A stretch of 64,000 nt of DNA, from positions 1,798,001-1,862,000 of the forward strand of contig NZ_CP081297.1 of the NCBI RefSeq assembly GCF_019711355.1, in the 5' to 3' direction. The position numbers and the translations under genes were made by a program. Shown here one piece after another: positions 56,127 through 64,000 of this stretch; the stretch's first letter is position 1, and every line of letters begins with the position of its first letter. Origin of the DNA: Qipengyuania psychrotolerans (lineage in GTDB: Bacteria > Pseudomonadota > Alphaproteobacteria > Sphingomonadales > Sphingomonadaceae). The notes beneath the pieces are model-generated. The model had not been told where the DNA came from and did not search any database. It saw only the letters and a list, made by a program, of their open reading frames with translations.

Positions 56127-57515
56127 ATGGCCGATACATCCGCTCTCATCCAGCCCGATCAGGGCCAAGATGCCATCCTTATCCACCTTGTTAACAAGGA
56201 CGGGTTCGAAAACTGGGCGAAAAAGCTGTCAGCCGGTCAGCGCGAGGCCCTGAAGGCCCAGAAATTCGACGGGTCGGGATATCAAACCGCGATCGTTCCG
56301 GATGGTGACAGCTGGTTCGCGGTCGGCGGCGTCGCCAATCCGGACGAGCTTTCAAGCTGGTGCATGGCCAAGCTGGCAGAAGTCTTGCCGGAAGGCACCT
56401 ATCGCCGCGCCAATGGTGAGCCGGGGCCCGCGATGCATGGCTGGCAGGCCGCGCAGTATACCTTCGAACGCTACAAGAAGCCCGACAACCCGACCGGGCC
56501 GCGTGTCCTGCTGACCAAGCAGGCAGGCAGGATCGATGCGGCGATTGCCGAAGCCGATGCACTGCGTCTCGTGCGGGATCTGGTGAACACTCCGGCAGAG
56601 GACATGGGTCCGGCCGCGCTCGAGGAAGAGGCTGAAAAGCTCGCCAAGAAATACAGTGCCGAGTTGCGCGTCGTGCGCGGCGATGCGCTGGAGCAGGATT
56701 ATCCCATGGTCCACGCGGTGGGCCGTGCAGCAACCCGCAAGCACGCACCGCGCCTGATCCACCTCACCTGGGGCAAGGAAAGCGATCCCGTGCTCGCTAT
56801 CGTGGGCAAAGGTGTGTGCTTCGACAGCGGCGGTCTCGATGTGAAGAGCGCTGCGGGAATGAAACTGATGAAGAAGGACATGGGCGGTTCGGCCCACGCG
56901 CTCGCGCTGGCCGGGCTCATAATGGGCGGCAAATTGCCGGTCCGGCTGCACATGATTGTTCCCGCAGTCGAGAACGCGATTGCAGGCAACGCATTCCGCC
57001 CGGGCGACGTGCTGTCGTCACGCAAGGGCATTACGGTCGAGATCGGCAACACCGATGCCGAAGGCCGCCTGATCCTTGGCGATGCGCTGACCCGTGCGAG
57101 CGAGGAAAAGCCTGACCTCATCATCGATTTCGCAACCCTTACCGGGGCCGCCCGCGTGGCGCTCGGTCCGGACTATCCGGCCCTGATGGCGCGCCGCGAT
57201 GAAACGGCGCAGGCGCTCATCGAAGCGGGCCGTAAAGTCGATGACGAACCCTGGCGCCTCCCCCTGCCCGACGCCTATAGGGAATGGCTCGTCTCGGACA
57301 TTGCCGACACTAACAATGCGCATGGCAATGCCTTTGCCGGAGCCAGCGTGGCAGGTCTCTTCCTCGACAAATTTGTCGGCGAAGGGCTCGACTGGGCCCA
57401 CTTCGACACGTTTGCATGGCGACCGACGGCCAAGCCGGGCCGGCCCAAGGGCGGCGATGCCTACGGTCTGCGCGCTTCATGGCACATGCTCAAAGCGCGC
57501 TATGCGGGGACATGA
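56127..57515 (+). CDS. pepA: leucyl aminopeptidase (M17)
   Basis: A 462-aa cytosolic metallopeptidase of family M17. Metal ligands are in GKGVCFDSGGLDVKS near 228-242 and the family signature NTDAEGRLIL at 308-317. Length is slightly below E. coli PepA (503). I start at ATG 56127; the frame is open 52 codons upstream, but this would lie in the antisense of the lipoprotein gene. A TATAAT string overlaps the start and is not a likely promoter for this gene. Confidence 0.92.
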   Translation: MADTSALIQPDQGQDAILIHLVNKDGFENWAKKLSAGQREALKAQKFDGSGYQTAIVPDGDSWFAVGGVANPDELSSWCMAKLAEVLPEGTYRRANGEPGPAMHGWQAAQYTFERYKKPDNPTGPRVLLTKQAGRIDAAIAEADALRLVRDLVNTPAEDMGPAALEEEAEKLAKKYSAELRVVRGDALEQDYPMVHAVGRAATRKHAPRLIHLTWGKESDPVLAIVGKGVCFDSGGLDVKSAAGMKLMKKDMGGSAHALALAGLIMGGKLPVRLHMIVPAVENAIAGNAFRPGDVLSSRKGITVEIGNTDAEGRLILGDALTRASEEKPDLIIDFATLTGAARVALGPDYPALMARRDETAQALIEAGRKVDDEPWRLPLPDAYREWLVSDIADTNNAHGNAFAGASVAGLFLDKFVGEGLDWAHFDTFAWRPTAKPGRPKGGDAYGLRASWHMLKARYAGT

Positions 57516-57593
57516 AATTGGCGTGCCTTGCGAGATTAGCCAAGCGAGGCTAAGCGCCCGGGCTTGTATTAAAGATCAATCCAGACAGGTTTC

Positions 57594-57947
57594 GTGAGCG
57601 AAGACGCCAGCTATTCCCTGCCAGAAGGCATAGTCGGACTTAAAGGTCCGGTTGACCGGCCCGCGCCCGGGACCTTGCCGCTGCGCGGCGATCTGGCGCA
57701 TATCGCGCTGGCTGGACGCTATCTGGCTGCGCATTATGTCGTCCCGATGAAACGCCGGATCGGCGACGCCGACGTAGTGCTGAAACTGGCCATGCGGGAT
57801 GACGGCGACGACGGCGCGACGCTGGATGCATGTTCCGACGTCGAACTGCTCGATATTGCCGGTGACTGGGCCTGGATCACGCACGGACCCAACGGTCCGA
57901 GCGGTTATGTAAGGCTTGGCGTTCTCGCCGCTGACGGCGGTGCATAG
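57594..57947 (+). CDS. stand-alone bacterial SH3-domain protein, C40 peptidase N-terminus-like
   Basis: A 117-aa soluble protein. It matches the N-terminal SH3 module that precedes NlpC/P60 (C40) peptidases in sphingomonads: ALAGRYLAAHYVVPMKRRI near 40-58 and GDWAWITHGPNGPSGYVRLGVLA near 89-111. The peptidase domain itself is absent. In related genomes the full-length enzyme often follows pepA, so this may be a shortened remnant or a domain that works alone. GTG start 57594; it overlaps argC by 8 nt. Confidence 0.65.
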   Translation: MSEDASYSLPEGIVGLKGPVDRPAPGTLPLRGDLAHIALAGRYLAAHYVVPMKRRIGDADVVLKLAMRDDGDDGATLDACSDVELLDIAGDWAWITHGPNGPSGYVRLGVLAADGGA

Positions 57948-58875
57948 CGTTTTCATCGACGGCGCGGCCGGCACAACCGGCCTCGAGATTGCCGCGCGGC
58001 TGGAAGGCCGCAGCGAGTTCGAACTGATTGTGCTGGAAGATGCCAAGCGCAAGGATGCCGCCGCCCGCCGCGATGCGCTGAATTCTGCCGATATCGCGAT
58101 CCTGTGCCTTCCCGACGACGCGGCAATCGAAGCCGCGAACATGATCAACCCGTCGAGCGGAACCCGGGTTATCGACGCCTCCAGCGCCCACCGTACGGCT
58201 GCTGGCTGGTGCTATGGCTTCCCCGAACTGGTCGGGCGGGAACGTGTGGCCGAAGCGCGGCGCGTGTCGAATCCCGGCTGCTACCCCAGCGGGTTCCTGG
58301 CGCTTGTCGCACCGCTCGTCCGTGCGGGCCTGCTGCCCAATGACTGGCCTTACACGGTCAATGCGGTGAGCGGGTATTCTGGCGGCGGCAAGGCGCTCAT
58401 CGAACGATTCGAACAGGACGGCGCCCCAGCATTCCGTTCTTACGGATATGACATGGCGCACAAACACCTGTCCGAAATGAAAGCGCATGCCGGCCTGAAG
58501 CATAGCGTCATCTTCGCACCTTCAGTCGTTCCGGCTTATCGCGGGATGATCGTTGAAATACCGCTCCATCTCGGAGCCATGGCGGACAACCCGCATGCCG
58601 ATGCCCTGCGCGCTTCCCTGCACAAGTTCTATCAGGGTTCGGCGGTAGTATCTGTCCATGACAAGGGCGCTGTCGGCGAACTGCTACTTGAAAAGAACGC
58701 ACCCTCTTCCGACGCGATGGAGCTCTTCGTGTTCGGCAACGAAGGCGGCTGGCACGCCAGGCTGGTCGCCCGCCTCGACAATCTCGGCAAGGGCGCGAGC
58801 GGTGCAGCGGTCCAGAATCTCAACCTGATGTGCGACTTGCCCGAAACGGCTGGCCTCGTCCTTCCCGCTGCCTAA
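57940..58875 (+). CDS. argC: N-acetyl-gamma-glutamyl-phosphate reductase, type 2 (short form)
   Basis: A 311-aa NADPH enzyme of arginine synthesis. FIDGAAGTTGLEI at 5-17 binds cofactor and the active-site cysteine is C114 in SNPGCYPSGF. The short length fits the type-2 (ArgC2) group, clearly different from the about 350-aa type 1. The start is GTG 57940 just before the SH3 gene stop; a TTG 8 codons upstream is possible but less likely. Confidence 0.94.
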   Translation: MHSVFIDGAAGTTGLEIAARLEGRSEFELIVLEDAKRKDAAARRDALNSADIAILCLPDDAAIEAANMINPSSGTRVIDASSAHRTAAGWCYGFPELVGRERVAEARRVSNPGCYPSGFLALVAPLVRAGLLPNDWPYTVNAVSGYSGGGKALIERFEQDGAPAFRSYGYDMAHKHLSEMKAHAGLKHSVIFAPSVVPAYRGMIVEIPLHLGAMADNPHADALRASLHKFYQGSAVVSVHDKGAVGELLLEKNAPSSDAMELFVFGNEGGWHARLVARLDNLGKGASGAAVQNLNLMCDLPETAGLVLPAA

Positions 58876-58904
58876 TTTCTAGGCAGCCCGCGATCAGCTT
58901 TTAA

Positions 58905-59387
<483 letters not shown>

Positions 59388-59448
59388 CATCCCGGCCCCG
59401 CAATCCGCTGCGGCCTCAATACGAACAATCCCAAACGGAGATCATCTA

Positions 59449-60858
59449 ATGGCAAGTGCAACCGATGTCCTGAAACGTATCAAGGACGAAAACATCGAGT
59501 GGGTCGACCTTCGCTTCACTGATCCCAAGGGCAAGTGGCAGCACCTGACCATGGTCGCCAAGACGCTGGACGAAGACCAGCTTGAAGACGGCCTGATGTT
59601 CGACGGTTCTTCGATTGCGGGCTGGAAGGTCATCAACGAAAGCGACATGATCCTGCGCCCTGATCTCGACCGCGTATATGTCGATCCGTTCAGTGCAGAA
59701 CCGATGCTGATCATGTTCTGCGACATTGTCGAACCTTCGACCGGCGAACTGTATTCCCGCGATCCGCGTTCCACCGCCAAGCGCGCCGAAAGTTTCGTGA
59801 AGAGCACCGGTATCGGCGATACGATCTACGTCGGCATGGAAGCCGAGTTCTTCATGTTCGACGATGTACGGTTCGAAGACGGCTATGCCGGTTCGGGCTA
59901 TGCCATCGACGACATCGAACTGCCGACCAACACCGGCAAGGAATACGAAAGCGGCAACCTCGCCCACCGTCCTCGCGCCAAGGGTGGCTACTTCCCCGTA
60001 GCCCCCGTAGACAGCGCAGTCGACATCCGCGGCGAGATGGTCTCCACCATGATCGAAATGGGCTTGCCATGTGACAAGCATCACCACGAAGTCGCCGCTG
60101 CCCAGCACGAGCTGGGTGTCACATTCGCGACGCTGGTCGAAACCGCCGACAACCTCCAGATCTACAAGTATGTCGTCCACCAGGTCGCGCATATTTACGG
60201 CAAGACCGCTACTTTCATGCCCAAGCCGATCAAGGACGATAACGGCAGCGGCATGCACGTCCACATGTCGATCTGGGACGATGGCAAGCCGACTTTCGCA
60301 GGCAATCAGTACGGCGGCCTCAGCGAAAACTGCCTTTATTACATCGGCGGTGTGATCAAGCACGCCAAGGCGCTGAATGCCTTCACCAACCCGACCACCA
60401 ACAGCTACAAGCGCCTTGTCCCGGGTTTCGAAGCACCGGTCCTGCTGGCCTATTCGGCACGCAACCGTTCGGCTTCGTGCCGCATCCCATACGGTACGGG
60501 CGACAAGGCCAAGCGCGTGGAATTCCGTTTCCCCGATGCGATGGCCAACCCTTACCTCGCCTATTCCGCGCTGATGATGGCCGGCCTCGATGGGATCCAG
60601 AACAAGATCCACCCGGGTGAAGCGATGGACAAGAACCTCTACGACCTGCCGCCAGCCGAACTGGCTGACGTGCCGACGGTTTGCGGTTCCTTGCGCGAAG
60701 CACTCGAAGCACTCGAAGCGGATCACGAATTCCTGCTCAAGGGCGACGTGTTCAGCAAGGACCAGATCGAAGCATATACCGAACTGAAGTGGGAAGAAGT
60801 GCTGCGCGTCGAGACAACGCCGTGCGCGGCCGAGTTTGACATGTATTATAGCTCTTAA
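59449..60858 (+). CDS. glnA: glutamine synthetase type I
   Basis: A 469-aa GSI enzyme, normal length, making glutamine from glutamate and ammonia. [10 protein letters not shown] near 49-58 is the N-terminal signature, [10 protein letters not shown] the metal site, [10 protein letters not shown] near 264-273 the ATP signature, and NLYDLPPAE near 396-404 the Tyr adenylylation loop. It follows glnB, giving the common alphaproteobacterial glnBA pair. Confidence 0.98.
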   Translation: MASATDVLKRIKDENIEWVDLRFTDPKGKWQHLTMVAKTLDEDQLEDGLMFDGSSIAGWKVINESDMILRPDLDRVYVDPFSAEPMLIMFCDIVEPSTGELYSRDPRSTAKRAESFVKSTGIGDTIYVGMEAEFFMFDDVRFEDGYAGSGYAIDDIELPTNTGKEYESGNLAHRPRAKGGYFPVAPVDSAVDIRGEMVSTMIEMGLPCDKHHHEVAAAQHELGVTFATLVETADNLQIYKYVVHQVAHIYGKTATFMPKPIKDDNGSGMHVHMSIWDDGKPTFAGNQYGGLSENCLYYIGGVIKHAKALNAFTNPTTNSYKRLVPGFEAPVLLAYSARNRSASCRIPYGTGDKAKRVEFRFPDAMANPYLAYSALMMAGLDGIQNKIHPGEAMDKNLYDLPPAELADVPTVCGSLREALEALEADHEFLLKGDVFSKDQIEAYTELKWEEVLRVETTPCAAEFDMYYSS

Positions 60859-60925
60859 TCGCTATATTTCAGATTGATACATGACCGCTTAATGATTTTG
60901 GCTTAAAGCATCCCAATCACCGAGA

Positions 60926-60965
60926 GGGCGTCCGGAGCGATCCGGGCGCCCATATTCGTTTCGTG
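60926..60965 (+). terminator. candidate terminator after glnA
   Basis: GGGCGTCCGG and CCGGGCGCCC form a 10-bp stem (one U-G) with a 6-nt loop, followed by ATATTCGTTTCG. The U-tract is imperfect. It lies 68 nt after the glnA stop. Confidence 0.6.
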
Positions 60966-61023
60966 TGCTGTTTGCCTGACGAAATCGGTTGACTGGGCCG
61001 ACCAGCCAAAGCAGCCTAATCTC

Positions 61024-61548
61024 ATGAAAAAGCTACTTCCGGCGCTGGTGATGACCCTCGCGGTTTTGGCGGGAGGATGCCGGGAAGGATCAAGTGCACC
61101 TGACCTCTTCGATCAGAGCCTTGAAGCGCAAGCCGCCAGCAAGTTGCTTGAACCGGCGGGCTGGGTAACGGACCAGGCCGACCTGCTCGACCCTCAGGTA
61201 GAGCGCGACATCGCAGCGCGGCTGCAATCGCTCGAGAATAACACAGGACATCAGATCGCTGTCGTGACGGTCACGTCACTTGAGGCTGCGGACATAGCTC
61301 AATTTACCGATGATCTTGGCAACCGCTGGGGTGTTGGCCAGAAAGAATTTGACGACGGCGTTGTCATCTTGGTGGCCCCGAACGAGCGCCAGGTGCGAAT
61401 CTCGGTGGGTGACGGACTGCGCAGCGCCCTGACCGACGAATTCTGCCAGGACGTGATAGAAACCAGAATGACTCCGCATTTTTCTCGCGGAGATTTCGTC
61501 CAAGGTATCACCTCGGGCGCCGACGCCCTGATCGCTCGGCTGGACTGA
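61024..61548 (+). CDS. TPM domain lipoprotein
   Basis: A 174-aa protein with a lipoprotein signal (LAGGC, Cys19). The mature part is a TPM (YgcG-type) domain starting WVTDQADLLDP, with VVTVTSLEAADIAQFTDDL and NRWGVGQKEFDDGVVILV near 82-119. TPM proteins are membrane-associated with debated phosphatase or photosystem-repair roles. The usual C-terminal membrane segment is missing. It is a single gene. Confidence 0.85.
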   Translation: MKKLLPALVMTLAVLAGGCREGSSAPDLFDQSLEAQAASKLLEPAGWVTDQADLLDPQVERDIAARLQSLENNTGHQIAVVTVTSLEAADIAQFTDDLGNRWGVGQKEFDDGVVILVAPNERQVRISVGDGLRSALTDEFCQDVIETRMTPHFSRGDFVQGITSGADALIARLD

Positions 61549-61648
61549 ACTGCCACGCCGTCAGTCCGGAATGGTGATCTTGCATTTTCCTACTGGCGCA
61601 AAACATGCCTAATCCCCTCACCTCAATTCCAAACGAGGTGCCTGAGCC

Positions 61649-62257
61649 ATGAACCGTAAACCCATCTTCGACGCCTTCCGCCGCGTGCTGGGCCGCAAGT
61701 TTCGCCAGTCGGAGGTGGAGGCAATCGATGACGCGATCGATAAAGCCATCTCGGCGAGTGCTGATGATTTCCACCAGGACAGTGTTCCAGGTGTTCCATC
61801 GCGCAGGATCGGTCCCGGAGGCCTCCAACTCATCAAGCAGTTCGAAGGTTTCGCGCAGGTACGACCGGACGGGAGGGTCGAAGCCTATCCCGACCCAGGC
61901 ACCGGCGGCCAGCCTTGGACCATCGGTTGGGGATCGACAGGGCCCGGCATCGGGCCCGACACGGTCTGGACCCGCGCGCAGGCCGACGCGCGTTTCGAAG
62001 CCGATTTGACAAGATATGCAGCAGAGGTCGCGGAAGCGATCGGCGATTGTCCCACCAGTCAAACCCAGTTCGATGCTCTTGTCAGCTTTCACTACAACAC
62101 CGGGGCCATCAAACGCGCGACGCTGACCAGGCTCCATTGTGCCGGCCAGTTCGATGATGCCGCGCAGGAATTTGATCGCTGGAAATACGCAGGCGGCAGG
62201 GTGCTGAGAGGACTTGTGAAGCGCAGAACCGCAGAAAAGCGTCTCTACCGCGCATAA
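61649..62257 (+). CDS. GH24 phage-type lysozyme
   Basis: A 202-aa muramidase of the T4/lambda endolysin type. Catalytic residues fit E66 in KQFEGF, D82 in AYPDPGTG and T91 in WTIGWG, with a 7-residue insertion before the Asp compared with short endolysins. No signal peptide is present, and residues 1-35 form a basic/acidic helical extension, so release from the cell would need a holin, pinholin or lysis. No other phage genes flank it. Confidence 0.88.
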   Translation: MNRKPIFDAFRRVLGRKFRQSEVEAIDDAIDKAISASADDFHQDSVPGVPSRRIGPGGLQLIKQFEGFAQVRPDGRVEAYPDPGTGGQPWTIGWGSTGPGIGPDTVWTRAQADARFEADLTRYAAEVAEAIGDCPTSQTQFDALVSFHYNTGAIKRATLTRLHCAGQFDDAAQEFDRWKYAGGRVLRGLVKRRTAEKRLYRA

Positions 62258-62294
62258 CCTGTTCGAAATCGCAAATCTTGCCAGCAGGTTAACC

Positions 62295-62320
62295 GGAACC
62301 CAAACCCACTGCGCCTCGTT
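62295..62320 (+). promoter_or_regulatory. EcfG-type general stress promoter
   Basis: GGAAC (62295-62299), exactly 17 nt, and CGTT (62317-62320) match the EcfG (sigma-EcfG) consensus GGAAC-N16-17-CGTT of alphaproteobacteria. The start codon of the next gene is 28 nt downstream behind an AAGGAG ribosome binding site. Confidence 0.65.
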
Positions 62321-62347
62321 AGTCCCTTCATACAAGGAGCTTAACAA

Positions 62348-63355
62348 ATGCGTATCTTTCTAGCAGGCACCGCCGCGCTCGCACTCGCGGCGACTGGTGC
62401 GATCGCGCAAGGTAATGGCAAGGGCAACGGTAACGGCAATGGCAAACCCGCTGCCGCCCAGACCAATGGCGGCGGCAAGTCTAAGGCCGATCGTGGTCCA
62501 GAGCGCCAGCAAAATCGCGGTAACGGCCAAGGCAATGCGAAGGCCGACCGCGGCAATGACAAGCGGCCCGTCCAAGCGGATCGCGGCAATCGCGGCAACG
62601 GCAATGGCAACAGCAACGGCAATGACCGCAGCCCCGTCCAGCGCTCAAATGGCAATGGTAACGACCGAAACGACGTCCGCATCCGCTACGATGATCGCGG
62701 CGGTGACCGGCGCAATGCAGGCAACCGCTACGACGGCGGAGGATTTTGGCTTGCCAATGATCGCAACCGAGGGCTTGTCAACGGCTGTCCTCCGGGCCTC
62801 GCCAAGAAGCGGAACGGATGCAATCCTCCCGGTCAGGTGAAGGATAGCTATCAGCGCAGCCTGTTCGGTTCGAACTATCGGCCTAGCCTGTTCGGCCTGA
62901 CCAATTACGGCCGCGGCGATTACTCATACCGTGACGGCTATCTGGTGCGCTATGGCGACCGGGGCGGGATATCGGGCTGGATCCCGCTGCTCGGCGGCGC
63001 GCTCGGTATCGGCAACATCTGGCCGACCGGATATCAGAGCTATGATGTTCCCGATTACTACGTTGATTACTACGGTCTCGGTGGCCGTGACCGGTATCGC
63101 TATGCCGACAACGTAATCTACCGTGTCGACCCCGAAGACGCGGCGATCATGTCGGTCGCAGCGCTCATCACAGGAGATGAATTCTCCGTCGGCCAACCCA
63201 TGCCGCGCGGCTATGACGTTTACAACGTCCCGTCGCCCTATCGCGACCGATATTACGATTCTCCCGATGCAATGTACCGTTATTCTGATGGCTACGTGTA
63301 CCGCGTCGACCCGGAAACACGTCTTGTAGCCGCAGCAATCGACTTGCTGACCTGA
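62348..63355 (+). CDS. exported Asn/Gly-rich protein of unknown function
   Basis: A 335-aa protein with a signal peptide (about 1-20, ending AIAQ). The next 95 residues are low-complexity Gly/Asn with basic and acidic residues (GNGKGNGNGNGK and similar). From about 115 on a Tyr/Gly/Arg-rich region has a CPPGLAKKRNGCNPPGQ motif with two Cys near 142-160 that I know from RcnB-type or hypothetical sphingomonad proteins, then a strand-rich end with repeated YRVDPE. The function is unknown. It is preceded by an EcfG-type promoter, so it is likely a stress protein (inference). Confidence 0.75.
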   Translation: MRIFLAGTAALALAATGAIAQGNGKGNGNGNGKPAAAQTNGGGKSKADRGPERQQNRGNGQGNAKADRGNDKRPVQADRGNRGNGNGNSNGNDRSPVQRSNGNGNDRNDVRIRYDDRGGDRRNAGNRYDGGGFWLANDRNRGLVNGCPPGLAKKRNGCNPPGQVKDSYQRSLFGSNYRPSLFGLTNYGRGDYSYRDGYLVRYGDRGGISGWIPLLGGALGIGNIWPTGYQSYDVPDYYVDYYGLGGRDRYRYADNVIYRVDPEDAAIMSVAALITGDEFSVGQPMPRGYDVYNVPSPYRDRYYDSPDAMYRYSDGYVYRVDPETRLVAAAIDLLT

Positions 63356-63368
63356 GGAAATTCACGCG

Positions 63369-63932
63369 ATGAAAATGACAAGAAATCACTTCGCCCATGT
63401 TTTCGCGATCGTCGGTCTGGCCGCGCTGCCAGCGTGCAGCGATGCGACCGATAATAATGCTACAGACGGCGTCACATCTGGTGACGTTAACCTGACGCTA
63501 GCGGCCGCACTTGGCGACTCGGACGATCTGGGCACCTTGACTGGTGCCGTCGCCAACGCCGGTCTCAATGCTGTGTTCGATGGCGCCGGTAGCTACACGC
63601 TACTGGCTCCGACCGACGCCGCGTTCGAAGCGCTCGGGGAAGATGGTAAAACCCTTCTTTCCGAAGCTCAGAAACCGATCCTGGTCGGCATTCTGCGCGA
63701 GCATGTTCTGCCGGGCCATATGCGGCCTGAAGATATTTCCGCTGCAATCGATAAGGCGAACGGCTCGGTCACAATGACTACCCTTGGCGGCGGTGAAGTT
63801 ACCTTCACGCGCGATGGCGAGACATTGACTGTTACGAATTCGGCAGGAACCACTGCTGCCTTCACCGGAACCGCTCTTGCGGCGTCCAACGGCGTCGTGA
63901 TCCCGATCGGGACCGTGCTGACGCCTCAGTAA
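63369..63932 (+). CDS. fasciclin domain lipoprotein
   Basis: A 187-aa protein with a lipoprotein signal (LAALPAC, Cys23) and one fasciclin domain (about 55-187). YTLLAPTDAAFEAL near 80-93 and ILREHVLPG near 112-120 are typical conserved blocks, and the end GVVIPIGTVLTP fits. FAS1 lipoproteins mediate surface adhesion in many bacteria. It follows the Asn/Gly-rich gene by 13 nt and may be co-transcribed with it. Confidence 0.9.
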   Translation: MKMTRNHFAHVFAIVGLAALPACSDATDNNATDGVTSGDVNLTLAAALGDSDDLGTLTGAVANAGLNAVFDGAGSYTLLAPTDAAFEALGEDGKTLLSEAQKPILVGILREHVLPGHMRPEDISAAIDKANGSVTMTTLGGGEVTFTRDGETLTVTNSAGTTAAFTGTALAASNGVVIPIGTVLTPQ

Positions 63933-64000
63933 TCCCGGCTGACTTCAGCCACGATACTTTCGCGGCCGATGGTCGAGACGCTCGCGAGCAGCGATAGCCA
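63926..64000 (-). CDS. C-terminal end of an unidentified protein, gene extends past window
   Basis: On the minus strand a frame enters at 64000 and reads to a stop at 63926: 24 residues with the end SIVAEVSRDY. It overlaps the fasciclin stop by 7 nt. Too short to name. It could be a chance frame, but there is no other explanation of the strand and no stop in the visible part. Confidence 0.35.
   Translation of the reverse strand, partial: WLSLLASVSTIGRESIVAEVSRDY

Noticed and set aside
56123..56128. TATAAT string before pepA
   Set aside because: It overlaps the pepA ATG, so it cannot serve as the -10 box of that start.

Overview
The window is a GC-rich bacterial chromosome segment that looks like an alphaproteobacterium of the order Sphingomonadales, most likely family Erythrobacteraceae (inference). 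Supporting points are the compact dcw cluster with overlapping genes, a cysD-cysNC-DUF2061 sulfate module, a TonB receptor/LacI/GH13/GH97 alpha-glucan locus that also carries halogenase-like flavoproteins, and short type-2 ArgC. It is core-genome-like throughout: I see no rRNA, tRNA, CRISPR array, transposase or integrase.

Layout. 1-974: incomplete O-antigen-ligase-like membrane protein. 1103-4457: fatty-acid beta-oxidation genes (acyl-CoA dehydrogenase and enoyl-CoA hydratase, divergent from a thiolase). 4473-7577: sulfate activation (cysD, cysNC, DUF2061). 7762-23480: alpha-glucan utilisation locus. On the minus strand lie lacI, an MFS sugar transporter and a secreted GH13 enzyme. On the plus strand lie a TonB-dependent receptor, a halogenase-like flavoprotein, a lipoprotein GH13, a cytoplasmic GH13 alpha-glucosidase, GH97 and a second halogenase-like flavoprotein. 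Every junction after the receptor/halogenase gap is a 4-nt start/stop overlap. 23490-27797: envelope and miscellaneous genes (polyproline lipoprotein, Bax-inhibitor-1 protein, YbjN protein, TPR/SPOR protein). 27844-46670 (minus): complete division and cell-wall cluster, transcribed mraZ, rsmH, ftsL, ftsI, murE, murF, mraY, murD, ftsW, murG, murC, murB, ddl, ftsQ, ftsA, ftsZ. 47013-49517: two small envelope proteins, cysK and a 2Fe-2S ferredoxin. 49599-53681: AlkA-like glycosylase, SDR, esterase, pterin dehydratase, ccmA-ccmB. 53794-58875: J-domain protein, methionine aminopeptidase, DUF3298-type lipoprotein, leucyl aminopeptidase, an SH3-only protein, argC. 58959-60965: glnB-glnA with a sigma-54-like promoter. 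61024-64000: TPM lipoprotein, GH24 lysozyme, an Asn/Gly-rich exported protein behind a general-stress-type promoter, a fasciclin lipoprotein, and the end of a further minus-strand gene.

How parts work together. The glucan locus can be read as a pathway: receptor uptake across the outer membrane, hydrolysis by surface or periplasmic GH13/GH97 enzymes, MFS import, and cytoplasmic alpha-glucosidase, under a LacI repressor with two similar 15-bp candidate operators. The two halogenase-like genes do not fit that pathway and are the most interesting unexplained component. Regulatory signals of note are a DnaA box upstream of ftsZ, phased GGGA repeats upstream of mraZ, a sigma-54-like site before glnB, and an EcfG-like site before the Asn/Gly-rich exported protein.
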